From BAIKAL-G1 sp943369525 (GTDB lineage: Bacteria > Cyanobacteriota > Cyanobacteriia > PCC-6307 > Cyanobiaceae), in assembly GCA_943369525.1 (NCBI GenBank), contig CALRNL020000012.1:29035-93034 (forward strand): a stretch of DNA of 64,000 nt, in the 5' to 3' direction. The notes under the pieces were generated by a model. The model did not search any database. It was not told the DNA's origin and saw only the letters and a list, made by a program, of their open reading frames with translations. This document shows, piece after piece, positions 43,332 through 51,724 of the stretch; position 1 is the stretch's first letter, and the number at the start of each line of letters is the position of its first letter. The position numbers were made by a program, and so were the translations under genes.

Positions 43332-44702
43332 TCACCAGGGGTCGCTCAGGTCCCGGCGGCTCCTGGGCAGGGGCTCGCCATCGTCGAGGGGTTCCACGTC
43401 GAGGGGCTCCTGGGAGCGGCGATAGCGGCGCTCGGGTAGGGGAGCTGCTGTCCGATAGGGGGGCTCTTGGTCAAGGGGCTGGCGGCCGGTCGGGGCCCCG
43501 CCGAAGTCGTCCGGTTCGAAACGCTGGCGGGGGTCGGCTGGCGACTCCGCCGCGTAGGGATCCCTGCCGCTCCGTTGCGAGCCCCGGGGTTGGGCAGCCA
43601 ATCCTTCCGCTTCAAATCCTTCCGCTGCAAATCCTTCCGATCCGAACCCTCCTTCTTCAATTCTTGAGGCTTGCGAGCCAGGGCGACCAGGGCCAAAGCG
43701 CTCAGAATCAGGGCGCTCAGAACTAAACTTTTCTTGATCAAATCGTTCCTGACCAGACCGTTCCTGGCTAAACCGATCCGGGATGGGACGTTCCGGGCTG
43801 AGGCGTTGCGAAGCAACGCGATCGCCCCCATAGTCTTCGTCTCGATAGTCTTTTTCCCCATAGCCATCGCCGCCATCGCCATCGCGGCGATAGCGCCCGT
43901 CGTCCTCATCGAGGTAGCGGCGCTGGCGCAGGGGTTCTTGGGAGCGGCGTTCCACCTCGACGTAGTCGAGTTCGGCCTCGGGCTCCACCACCCGGCTGGC
44001 GGCGGGCTGGATTCGGCGCTGTTCGCTGGCCGCCGGTAGGCCAGCCGTCAGCTGGTTTTCCACCGGAACCATGTTGAGGCGATAGCGCTCCCGCTCTTCC
44101 TGTTCCCAGCCGGGCCCCCCGATGCCTAGTTTTTCCAGCAGGCCCGTGCCGAGCTGCTTGAGCTTCTCCTCGGCGCCTTCGTACACAATGATGCGATCGG
44201 GACCGCTGCTGACCACTTCCTCCACGGCCAGTTCCCAGGTGCTCAGCACCCCTTCACCCAACAGGGGAACGCCTAGGGCACCCATGACCAAGGTGGTGAG
44301 ATCACCAGTCTCGATGTCAAAGCTGAAGCCCAGGACCCGGCCCAGTACTTCACCTGATTCGGTGATTACCTGGCAATTGATCACCTTGCTGTAGCGATCC
44401 GGATTGAAGCCCTCGGAAAGGGAATCGGCCGAATCCACCAAAATCACATCGCCCACCTGGCGGATGCTCTCCAGGGGCATCCAGCGGGGCAGGCCCGGCA
44501 GGAAGCGGGTCAAGGGGTTGTCGCGCAGGCCTAGGGCTACCACCTCGCGCCGGTCGATATCCACCACCACTTCACCGACCACCCCGAGGCGCCGGCCGGT
44601 GTCGCGGGTGATGACCTGGGTCCCCATCAGTTCGGAGCGCAGCCAGAGCCGGTCGCTGGGGGGCGGGGTGCCGGGGGACGTGCCAGGAGGCGTTGTTGTC
44701 AT
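43332..44702 (-). CDS. double PRC-barrel protein with long charged repeat tail
   Basis: 456 residues from the ATG at 44702. Residues about 15-160 contain two PRC-barrel domains (LMGTQVITRDTGRRLGVVGEVVVDIDRREVVAL, 44530-44630, and QVITESGEVLGRVLGFSFDIETGDL, 44290-44365). Beyond about 240 the protein is Arg/Glu/Asp/Gly-rich and disordered, with tandem five-residue units (ERF-xx-E pattern, then EGFxA). The DNA there repeats 15-base units. PRC barrels bind partners or small ligands in RNA processing and photosynthetic proteins. It lies 73 bases after smc on the same strand, and an smc-PRC neighbourhood recurs in cyanobacteria as I remember. Confidence 0.85.
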   Translation of the reverse strand: MTTTPPGTSPGTPPPSDRLWLRSELMGTQVITRDTGRRLGVVGEVVVDIDRREVVALGLRDNPLTRFLPGLPRWMPLESIRQVGDVILVDSADSLSEGFNPDRYSKVINCQVITESGEVLGRVLGFSFDIETGDLTTLVMGALGVPLLGEGVLSTWELAVEEVVSSGPDRIIVYEGAEEKLKQLGTGLLEKLGIGGPGWEQEERERYRLNMVPVENQLTAGLPAASEQRRIQPAASRVVEPEAELDYVEVERRSQEPLRQRRYLDEDDGRYRRDGDGGDGYGEKDYRDEDYGGDRVASQRLSPERPIPDRFSQERSGQERFDQEKFSSERPDSERFGPGRPGSQASRIEEGGFGSEGFAAEGFEAEGLAAQPRGSQRSGRDPYAAESPADPRQRFEPDDFGGAPTGRQPLDQEPPYRTAAPLPERRYRRSQEPLDVEPLDDGEPLPRSRRDLSDPW

Positions 44703-44775
44703 CAGGCCATTGTGGCGTAAAGCTCCTGCCCTGCTGGATTGCTGGCCGGGGCCGGGCTGGGCGGCCGAGCTTTCC

Positions 44776-47700
44776 CTAGGCGGCCGGGGGCAGGCCAACC
44801 ACCTGGGTGTGGGCGCCGCGGGCCTGGGTCACCCCAATCGTGCGGGTGGCCGCAGCAATCATCGGGCGGCGGTGGCTGACCACCATGAACTGGGCGGCCT
44901 GGGCCTGGCTGGCGATCAGGGCCGCCAACCGTTCCACGTTGACGCCATCGAGGAAGCTGTCCACCTCATCGAGGGCATAGAAGGGCGAGGGGCGGAAGCG
45001 TTGCAGGGCAAAGAGGAAGCTCAGGGCCGTTAGGGATTTTTCGCCCCCCGACATCGAGGCCAGGCGCCGAACCGCCTTGCCCTTGGGATGGGCCACCAGG
45101 GTGAGGCCGCCGTCTAGGGGCTGCTCGGGGTTTTCGAGTTGGAGATGGCCTTCGCCATCGGAGAGGCCGGCGAAGATCTGGCGGAAGTGGCCATCCACCG
45201 CGTGGAATGCCTCCAGGAAGGCCTCCTGGCGCAGGGTGGCCACGGTTTCAATCCGCAGCAGCAGCTCTTCCCGTTCCTTGCAGAGCACGTCGAGCCGTTC
45301 CTCCAGGTCGGCCAGGCGCAGCTCCAGCTGCTCCAGTTCCTCCAGGGCGAGCATGTTGACCGGCTCAAGCGCCTCCATGCGCTGCTGCAGGCTGCGCAGC
45401 TCCTGTTGCAGGGCCTCCAGGCCCGCCAGCCGCACCTCCACCGGCAGCTCGGGCCGGGGGTCGGGCAGTTCGCGGGCCAGTTGCTCCAGCCGTAGGGCCG
45501 AGCTGCGTTCTTGCTCGGCTAGGGCCAGGCGCTCTTCGCCCAGGCGTCCCAGTTCCCATTCCTGCTGTTGCAGGGCTTGGCGCTGCAGCGATAGGCGGGC
45601 TTCGGTTTCGTCGCGGGCGCGGCGGCGGGCGCCGAAACGCTCCTGCAGTTCCCGCTGGCGTCCTTCCAGGGCGCCGCGCTTCTCCTGGTCGGCCTGCTGC
45701 TGTTGTTTCCACTGGTTGCGTTCGGCCACCAGGGCCTGCACCGCCACCACCAGCCGCTGTTCGTCGCTGGCCAGGGCCTCGAGCTGGCTCTGGAGCCGCT
45801 CGGCGCTGAGGCTGCGTTCCCGCTGGGCCGTTAGCAGGCCATCGCTGCGCAGGCGCGCCTCGCTCAGGCCCCGGTCGGCGGCTTCCAGGTCCTGCTGCAG
45901 GGCCTGCCAACGGTCGCTGTCGCCGGAGGAGCGGGCCTCGGCTTCGGCCGTTTCCAGGGCCTCCAGGTTGGCGCGTAGGGGCTGGAGCAGGCCAGCGACG
46001 TGGGCCTGCCGTTCGCCATCGCTGGCCAGGCTGGCCTGGAGGCTGGTGAGGCGGGCGGCGATCTGCTGGTGGCGCTCCAGCAGGGGGGCGTGGGAGCGCT
46101 GGGCGGCGGCCCGTTCGGCCTCCAGGGCGGCGCGGCGCTGTTCGAGCTGGCCGAGCTGGGGCCGCAGCTCCTCCAGCTCCTTGGCCAGGGCGGCCTCCTG
46201 GCGACGGCTGGCCACCAGGGTGTCGCCCAGCTCCAGCAGGCGCCGGCGCAGGGGTTCGGCCTCGTCGTCGTCGCGGCTGACGCCAAAGCTGAGCTGGTTG
46301 CTGCGTTGCTGGATGCTGCCGCCGGTCATGGCGCCGCTTTTCTCCAGCAATTCGCCATCGAGGGTCACGGCCCGGGATCGCCCCAGTTCCCGGCGGGCAC
46401 TGGCCAGATCGCGGAATACCAAGGTGTCGCCGAAGACGTAGCGGAACACCTCGCCGTAGACGGCCTCATGGCGCACCAGTTCCACGGCCCGGCCGATCAG
46501 GCCCTCACCGCCCGGGGCGCGCCCGGCGCCAGCCCCCCGTTCGAAGGCCGCGCTGCTGCTGCTGCCCCCACTGCCACTCCCACCGCGGATTTTGTTGAGG
46601 GGCAGGAAGGTAAGCCGGCCGGCCCGGCGGCTCTTGAGCAGCTCAATGGCCCGGGCGGCGATGCGGTCGTCATCGACCACCACCTGGCCAAGCCGGGCGC
46701 CGGCGGCCACCTCCAGGGCCAGGCGGTGGGGCTCGCCGACCTCGCCGAGCTGGGCGACCGGTCCATGGATGCCCTCCAGGCCCGCTTCCAGCAACAGGCG
46801 CAGGGCACCGGTGCCGCGGCTTTCCTGCAGGGCTTCGCGCCGGGACTCCACCCGGGCGATCTCGCGCTCCAGCTGGGCCTGTTCCTGCTCGAGCCGGCTG
46901 CGGGTGCGCTGCTGGAGGGCCAGGGCCTCCACCAGGTCGGCGAAGCGTTGTTTTTGGCGCTCCAGGTCGGAGAGCAGTTGTTGCCATTCCCCCTCCAGGG
47001 CCACCAGGGCGGCCTGCACCCCTTGGCTTTGGCCCGTGTCCTGTTGGAGCTGCTCGCCCAGCTCCCGCAATCGGTCCTGGTCCTGGCGCAAGCGCTCGCC
47101 GAGTTGTTGCTCTTCGGCCACCAGCGGCCCGAGCTGGGTCTGGAGCTCCTGGCGCTGGCGGCTGCGTTGCTTCTGCTCCTCCAGCCAGCTGCCGGAGCGG
47201 CCCGCCACCTCCCCGAGGCGCCGCCGCGAGAGCTCCACCGCCGCTTCAGCGGCGCGGCAATCGGCTTCCGCCTGGGCCAGGGCGGCGCCATCGTCGGCTC
47301 CGCCGAGGGCCTGTTGCTGGGAGCGCAGCTCCCCCTGTTGGTGGGCGAGCTCGTGGCGCTGGCGTTGCAGCTCCTCGGCCCGGCTTTGGTGCCGTTCCGC
47401 CTGGCGGGCCAGTTCGCGGTCACTGGCCTCCAGTCCTGCCAGTTCGGCCTGGACCGCCAGCAGGCTGTCTTCGCCGAGGGCCTTGACCTCCGCCTGCAGG
47501 GCATCCAGCTCCTGTTGCCCCGAGGCCAGGGCCGCCTGGGCGGCGGCGACGGCGCTGCGGTCTTCGGCTTCCTTCTGGCTGAGGCTCTCCTGGCGGCGGC
47601 GCAGGCCTTGGAGTTGGTCCTGGGCAACCTCAAAGCCAAGCACCTGTTCCTGCAGGCGGCCGCCGTGGAGCCGGTCGCGCAGCTGCTGGTAGGTGCGGGC

Positions 47701-48396
47701 TTTGGTGCAGTCGCGCTCGAGTTTCTGGCGACCCACCAGCAACTCCTGCTCAACGATGCGGCAGCGTTCCTCCCGCTCCTGCACGTCCGCGAGCTTGGAG
47801 CGGGCCTGGTCGATGCGGCTGTCGAACAGGGCGACCCCGGCTAGTTCATCAATCAGGCCGCGGCGATCCTTGGCCCCCATCGAGACGATGCGGGTGACGT
47901 CTCCTTGCATCACCACGTTGCTGCCCTCGGGATCGACCCGTAGGCGCCGCAACTGGGTTTGCAGCTGCTGCAGGTTGCAGGTCACGCCATCGGCGCTGTA
48001 GGTGCTGCTGTAGGTGCCCCCTGGGGCCACCCGCAGGCGCCGGGTCACGCTCCAGTGGCTCTGGCCCTGGCGGATCCAGGGCCCCTCCTGGGGGGGCTCC
48101 AGCCCAGCCTCGGCCTCGTCAGGCTGCCACTCGCTGAGGTCGAAGCGCACGGTGACGACCGTCTCGGCGGCGCGCCCCTCCTTGAGCATGGCGCTATTGA
48201 CCAGATCTGGGAGCCGGTCGGCCCGCATGCCGCGGCTATTGGCCAGGCCCAAACAAAAGAGCACCCCATCAAGGATGTTGCTTTTGCCTGATCCGTTTGG
48301 GCCCGTAACGACCGTGAACCCTTCTTCGAGCGGGATGGTGATCGAACCGCCGAAGGATTTGAAATGGGTGAGCTCGACCTGATTGATGTGAACCAA
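44776..48396 (-). CDS. smc: chromosome segregation protein SMC
   Basis: 1206 residues: ATP-binding head, long coiled coil, hinge, coiled coil, head. The protein folds back on itself and dimerises to compact and segregate chromosomes. Walker A GPNGSGKSNILDG is near residue 32, signature LASMSGGEKSLTALSFLFAL and Walker B PFYALDEVDSFLDG are near the C-terminus. The hinge lies in the middle with VELVRHEAVYGEVFRYVFGD. The coiled arms are Glu/Gln/Leu/Arg-rich. TTG start (MVHINQVELTHFKSFGG, the normal opening). No scpA or scpB is in the window. Confidence 0.97.
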   Translation of the reverse strand: MVHINQVELTHFKSFGGSITIPLEEGFTVVTGPNGSGKSNILDGVLFCLGLANSRGMRADRLPDLVNSAMLKEGRAAETVVTVRFDLSEWQPDEAEAGLEPPQEGPWIRQGQSHWSVTRRLRVAPGGTYSSTYSADGVTCNLQQLQTQLRRLRVDPEGSNVVMQGDVTRIVSMGAKDRRGLIDELAGVALFDSRIDQARSKLADVQEREERCRIVEQELLVGRQKLERDCTKARTYQQLRDRLHGGRLQEQVLGFEVAQDQLQGLRRRQESLSQKEAEDRSAVAAAQAALASGQQELDALQAEVKALGEDSLLAVQAELAGLEASDRELARQAERHQSRAEELQRQRHELAHQQGELRSQQQALGGADDGAALAQAEADCRAAEAAVELSRRRLGEVAGRSGSWLEEQKQRSRQRQELQTQLGPLVAEEQQLGERLRQDQDRLRELGEQLQQDTGQSQGVQAALVALEGEWQQLLSDLERQKQRFADLVEALALQQRTRSRLEQEQAQLEREIARVESRREALQESRGTGALRLLLEAGLEGIHGPVAQLGEVGEPHRLALEVAAGARLGQVVVDDDRIAARAIELLKSRRAGRLTFLPLNKIRGGSGSGGSSSSAAFERGAGAGRAPGGEGLIGRAVELVRHEAVYGEVFRYVFGDTLVFRDLASARRELGRSRAVTLDGELLEKSGAMTGGSIQQRSNQLSFGVSRDDDEAEPLRRRLLELGDTLVASRRQEAALAKELEELRPQLGQLEQRRAALEAERAAAQRSHAPLLERHQQIAARLTSLQASLASDGERQAHVAGLLQPLRANLEALETAEAEARSSGDSDRWQALQQDLEAADRGLSEARLRSDGLLTAQRERSLSAERLQSQLEALASDEQRLVVAVQALVAERNQWKQQQQADQEKRGALEGRQRELQERFGARRRARDETEARLSLQRQALQQQEWELGRLGEERLALAEQERSSALRLEQLARELPDPRPELPVEVRLAGLEALQQELRSLQQRMEALEPVNMLALEELEQLELRLADLEERLDVLCKEREELLLRIETVATLRQEAFLEAFHAVDGHFRQIFAGLSDGEGHLQLENPEQPLDGGLTLVAHPKGKAVRRLASMSGGEKSLTALSFLFALQRFRPSPFYALDEVDSFLDGVNVERLAALIASQAQAAQFMVVSHRRPMIAAATRTIGVTQARGAHTQVVGLPPAA

Positions 48397-48494
48397 CAGG
48401 CCCGTGCGCCGAGCCCCCTAATGCTAGCCGAAGCGGTGACAGGGGCAAGGGGCTTCCCTAGGTTGGGCCCAGTCCCCTGGTTGCGAGCCGTCCC

Positions 48495-48923
48495 ATGGAT
48501 TTGGAGTCCGAGCACGATCCCGCCGCGGCATCAGGGGCCCAGTTCCGCGAGCGCTTCGAGAGCCTGTTGCCCCTCATCCAGAAGGAATGGCCCGGCGTGG
48601 CCCGCTCCACCCTGGAGGCCACCCGCGGCAGCTTTGAGCATGTGGTGGAGGTGATCGCCGAACAGACCGGCCGCACCAGCAGCGGGGTGCAGGCCCAACT
48701 GCTGGAACTGGTGGCCGTGACGGGCGACCAGGCCAGCCGGCTAGCCGAATCCCTGCGGCCCCTAGAGGAGCAGCTCGAAGGCCTGCTCGATGAGCTCAAC
48801 CGCAACCTCCGCCCTAAGATCGAAAAACCGGTGCGGGAGCAGCCCCTGCTGGCCCTGGGCATTGCCGCCGGGGTGGGTCTGCTGGCCGGGTTGCTGCTGG
48901 CTTCAGGCCGGCGGTCCGCATGA
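48495..48923 (+). CDS. YqjD/ElaB-like C-tail-anchored protein
   Basis: 142 residues. A helical N-terminal region ends in REQPLLALGIAAGVGLLAGLL, followed by LLASGRRSA, the glycine-rich single TM anchor typical of the DUF883 (ElaB/YqjD) family. In E. coli these proteins tether ribosomes to the inner membrane in stationary phase; whether that holds here is unknown. Its stop overlaps the next gene (ATGA). Divergent from smc. Confidence 0.75.
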   Translation: MDLESEHDPAAASGAQFRERFESLLPLIQKEWPGVARSTLEATRGSFEHVVEVIAEQTGRTSSGVQAQLLELVAVTGDQASRLAESLRPLEEQLEGLLDELNRNLRPKIEKPVREQPLLALGIAAGVGLLAGLLLASGRRSA

Positions 48924-49360
48924 GCACCAGTCAGGGCCCGGGCCGGGACCAGGCCAGCGCCGAGGCGGCCAGCCAGCGGGGCCAGGCCGGTTCCGGCTTG
49001 CCCCGCCAGGCCGCCGGCCGGGTGGCAGCCCTGGTGGGTTCGGTGATGGATCTACATGTGCGCATCGCCCTGCAGGAGGCCGACCGGGAAAAGCGGCGGC
49101 TGATCAGTGGCCTGCTGTTGCTGGCGGCGGGGCTGGGCCTGGTGACCCTGGCCCTGGTCGCCGCTGAGCTGGCCCTACTGCTCTGGATCCAGGCCTCCCT
49201 GGGCTTGGGCTGGATCCAGGCGGCCTTGGCGGTAGGCGCCATCGATCTGGTGCTGGCTGGGTTGATGTTGCGCATCGGCGGCCAGCTCACCAAGGGCCCC
49301 TACCTGCCCCAGACCACGGCCGGCATCACCAAAACCACCCGGGCCCTGCTCGGTCGCTAG
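48920..49360 (+). CDS. phage-holin-like / YqjE-family membrane protein
   Basis: 146 residues. After a polar N-terminus comes an amphipathic segment (LVGSVMDLHVRIALQEADREKRR), then two TM helices (GLLLLAAGLGLVTLALVAAELALLLW and AALAVGAIDLVLAGLML). This matches the YqjE / Holin-X-type family often encoded beside YqjD-like proteins, as here. It is not evidence of a prophage: no other phage gene is present. Confidence 0.78.
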   Translation: MSTSQGPGRDQASAEAASQRGQAGSGLPRQAAGRVAALVGSVMDLHVRIALQEADREKRRLISGLLLLAAGLGLVTLALVAAELALLLWIQASLGLGWIQAALAVGAIDLVLAGLMLRIGGQLTKGPYLPQTTAGITKTTRALLGR

Positions 49361-49415
49361 GCGCGCAGGGGCGTTAACCAGCCCTGGCAGGCCTGCGGGC
49401 CAGGGGATCTGGGCC

Positions 49416-50654
49416 TCAGCGCAGCTCGTACTTGAGCCAGCGGCAGTCGATGCCGCCGTTATTGATCGGCACCCGGCGGCTGGCTTTCATGCGCAGGGCC
49501 CCGGTCAGTTCCGGGTTGCCGCTCAGCAGCCATAGGGTCCAGCCGCTGCAGCGCTCCTTCACCATGGCGCCCAGGTCGGCGTAGAGGACTTCGAGCTGGT
49601 CTTTCTGGCCCAGCCGTTCGCCATAGGGCGGGTTGCAGACCAGGATCCCTGGGCCTGGGGGTGGCAGGAAGTCGCGGCAGTCGCCCAGTTGCAGGGCGAT
49701 GGCCCCGGCCACGCCGGCGGCCTGGCAGTTGCTGGTGGCCTGCTCCAGCACGGCCTGGTCCTGTTCCCGCCCGACGATCGCCGCCAGGGGCCGGCCATCG
49801 GCCAGGCAGGCCCCTGCTAAGGCGGCGTGCCCCTCGCCGGTGCGATCGAGGGCCAGGGCAGCCTGGCGTTCCTGCTGCCAGAGCTGGGGGTCGAAATCGG
49901 GCCAGCGCTCGAAGCCAAAGGGGCGCCCTAGCCCCGGGGCCCTGCCCAGGGCCCAGCAGGCCGCCTCGATCAGCAGGGTGCCGGAGCCGCAGAGGGGGTC
50001 GGCCAGGGGCACCGACCCGTCCCAGCCGGTGAGGGCCACCAGCCCGGCGGCCAGGTTTTCCTTCAGGGGGGCCAGGCCCATGGCGGCCCGGTAGCCGCGC
50101 CGATGCAGGCTGCCGCCGCTGCCATCGAGACTGAGGGTGGCCCCATCGCCGCCCAGGTGGAGATGGAGGGCGAGATCTGGATCCTCCAGATCCACCGAGG
50201 AGCGTTCGCCCCAGTGCTGGCGCTGCCAGTCCACCAGGGCGTTTTTCACCTCCAGGGCGCTGAAGTGGCTGTGGCTCAGCCCCGGGGCGGTGCCGGTGCT
50301 GTCGACGCGGAACCGGGCCTCGGGCGGCAGCCAGCGCTGCCAGTCAGCCGCCTGTTGAACGCCGGCGTAGAGGTCCTGGCGCGAGCGGCAGGGGAAGCGG
50401 GCCAGCTGGCGCAGGATCCGAAACGGCAGGCGGGCCCGTAGGTGCAGCCGGTAGAAGCAGGCCAGGTCGGCCTCCAGGGCCACGGCCCGGCGCAGGGGGC
50501 GCACGGCCTGGGCGCCCAGGGCCGCCAGTTCCATGGCGGCGCTCTCCTCCAGGCCCGAGGGCACGGCGGCGATGCAGGCAAAGGGATCTGGCTGGCCTGG
50601 GGGGGCCTGGAACTGTTCGGGGATGCCCACTGGGACCAGGCGGCTAGGGGCCAT
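49416..50654 (-). CDS. THUMP-domain SAM-dependent RNA methyltransferase, RlmL-like
   Basis: 412 residues. An N-terminal ferredoxin-like/THUMP region (AAVPSGLEESAAMELAALGA, then SHSHFSALEVKNALVDW) precedes a Rossmann methyltransferase with DPLCGSGTLLIEA for SAM and the catalytic NPPYGERL. The closest known relative is the RlmL N-terminal half, which makes m2G2445 in 23S rRNA; the target site here is inferred from that. ATG at 50654. It is divergent from ssrA. Confidence 0.9.
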   Translation of the reverse strand: MAPSRLVPVGIPEQFQAPPGQPDPFACIAAVPSGLEESAAMELAALGAQAVRPLRRAVALEADLACFYRLHLRARLPFRILRQLARFPCRSRQDLYAGVQQAADWQRWLPPEARFRVDSTGTAPGLSHSHFSALEVKNALVDWQRQHWGERSSVDLEDPDLALHLHLGGDGATLSLDGSGGSLHRRGYRAAMGLAPLKENLAAGLVALTGWDGSVPLADPLCGSGTLLIEAACWALGRAPGLGRPFGFERWPDFDPQLWQQERQAALALDRTGEGHAALAGACLADGRPLAAIVGREQDQAVLEQATSNCQAAGVAGAIALQLGDCRDFLPPPGPGILVCNPPYGERLGQKDQLEVLYADLGAMVKERCSGWTLWLLSGNPELTGALRMKASRRVPINNGGIDCRWLKYELR

Positions 50655-50694
50655 CCTCTGCTGTCACAATGCAGGGGTTCGGTTTCGGCCGGAC

Positions 50695-50975
50695 TAGGTG
50701 GTCCACACCAGTGTTTCGGACAGCGGTTCGATTCCGCTCAGCTCCATTGCTCCCCGCCAGCTCGGTGGGGTGCCCTCCCAGCCCCAGGGCTGGGACTTTC
50801 AGGGGCTGCAATGGTTTCGACGGGGCATGAGGAGGGTGACTGAAGCCTGCTCGGTAAGAGCACACACGTAACAGCGAACAACATCGTTCGTTTCTCCCGT
50901 CAAGCCGCCCCCGTGGCCGCCTGACCCTAGTTAGGGAGATGGGGTGAGATCAGCCTTATCACCCAAATGATCCAT
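50695..50975 (+). ncRNA. ssrA: circularly permuted two-piece tmRNA
   Basis: Rescues stalled ribosomes. The parts occur in swapped order. First comes the acceptor piece, ending in T-arm AGCGG-TTCGATT-CCGCT (50722-50738), acceptor strand CAGCTCC and discriminator A at 50746. After an intervening segment (about 50747-50801) comes the coding piece starting GGGGCTG at 50802, followed by ATGGTTTCGACGGGG. GGGGCTG pairs with CAGCTCC to rebuild the tRNA-like domain, so the precursor must be cut into two RNAs. The tag frame is at 50874-50924. This permuted form is known in alpha-cyanobacteria and alphaproteobacteria. Outer ends are approximate. Confidence 0.95.
50874..50924 (+). other. tmRNA tag-peptide reading frame
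   Basis: Resume codon GCG, then a frame reading ANNIVRFSRQAAPVAA and TGA. The hydrophobic AA end is the degradation signal recognised by ClpXP-type proteases. The sequence fits the Synechococcus/Prochlorococcus tag type and supports the lineage call. Confidence 0.95.
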
Positions 50976-50976
50976 G

Positions 50977-50997
50977 GGGCCTGGAAGGGCCCTTTTT
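50977..50997 (+). terminator. intrinsic terminator of ssrA
   Basis: Stem GGGCCT / GGGCCC (one G-U pair) with loop GGAA, directly followed by TTTTT. It ends the tmRNA coding piece. Confidence 0.85.
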
Positions 50998-51634
50998 AAT
51001 GGGCAACTCCAAGGGCGACCTGTTGCGTTGCTGCCCGAGATCCCACAGCGGAGCCGCTCTGCTTGAGGCCAAAGGCCGAAGCCAAGCTCCTACGGGCGAA
51101 GGGTTGGCGCCTGGTGGGGGTCGCTTGCTCGATGGCCTTAGCGGTTGAACCATATGCCGCTGCCAAAGCCGACTGGCTGCCCAGCAGAAGCCCCATGGGC
51201 AAATGGCTCCAAGGGCAGTGATAGGGCTCCAGGCCAATCCAGCTGCCGGGGCCGAGATGGGGCTGGGACCCAGATCAATGCTGGCGGAATCCAGCTTGAT
51301 GGGCCGAAGCAGGCTGCCCTTGGGCTCGCGGCCAGGTTGGCTCCCCTAGGACTGGGGCGCTCCTTGAGAGGGTGTTGGAACCCTGCCCTGTCCCTGCCAA
51401 AAGATTGGCCCATTCGGCGATGATTGGGCCAAGCCCTATCCCATGGGGGGTCTCCAAAGGGTCCCGCGCGAACTAGGTTTCCAGCCAAGGGTTTTGGCAA
51501 GCCTTGGCCATCAGCCCTCGCTTGCGATCTGGTTTTTTTGCCCATGCCGGACAGCCGCCGACCTAGCTATTCCACCCCCTGGACAATGGGGGCCATGGTT
51601 TGTTGATGCAAAGCTGCACTCTGGGGTTCTAGGC
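50998..51634. other. gene-poor spacer between ssrA and the glycosyltransferase
   Basis: No confident gene. On the minus strand a 66-codon frame (ATG 51196, stop in the ssrA T tract at 50996) starts with a signal-like stretch (MGLLLGSQSALAAAYG), but it has no clear ribosome-binding site and low-complexity content. Longer frames on both strands look like GC-driven shadows. The AATCCAGCT motif appears twice near 51234 and 51290. Composition drops in GC toward the right end. Confidence 0.4.
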
Positions 51635-51724
51635 ATGGATGCCAAGACAACACTGCTAGCGGCATCTCTTGTCGGATTAAGGTCAAACGAGTATGATTTT
51701 GCCAATGCATTTGCAAGGCATTGA
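51635..51724 (+). CDS. short leader frame overlapping the glycosyltransferase start
   Basis: 29 codons from ATG at 51635 (MDAKTTLLAASLVGLRSNEY...), ending in a TGA that overlaps the TTG start of the glycosyltransferase (TTGA). It may be a leader peptide for translational coupling. It could also be the original N-terminus of the enzyme, split off by a one-base frameshift, because its last residues would read smoothly into the next frame. Neither is proven. Confidence 0.25.
   Translation: MDAKTTLLAASLVGLRSNEYDFANAFARH

Noticed and set aside
48920..49360. Prophage signal from the holin-like protein
   Set aside because: The YqjE-like family is a chromosomal partner of YqjD; there is no other phage gene nearby.
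51138..51545. Minus-strand frame of 135 codons
   Set aside because: Composition is Pro/Gly/Arg-rich as expected for a shadow frame in GC-rich DNA; no ribosome-binding site and no recognisable domain.
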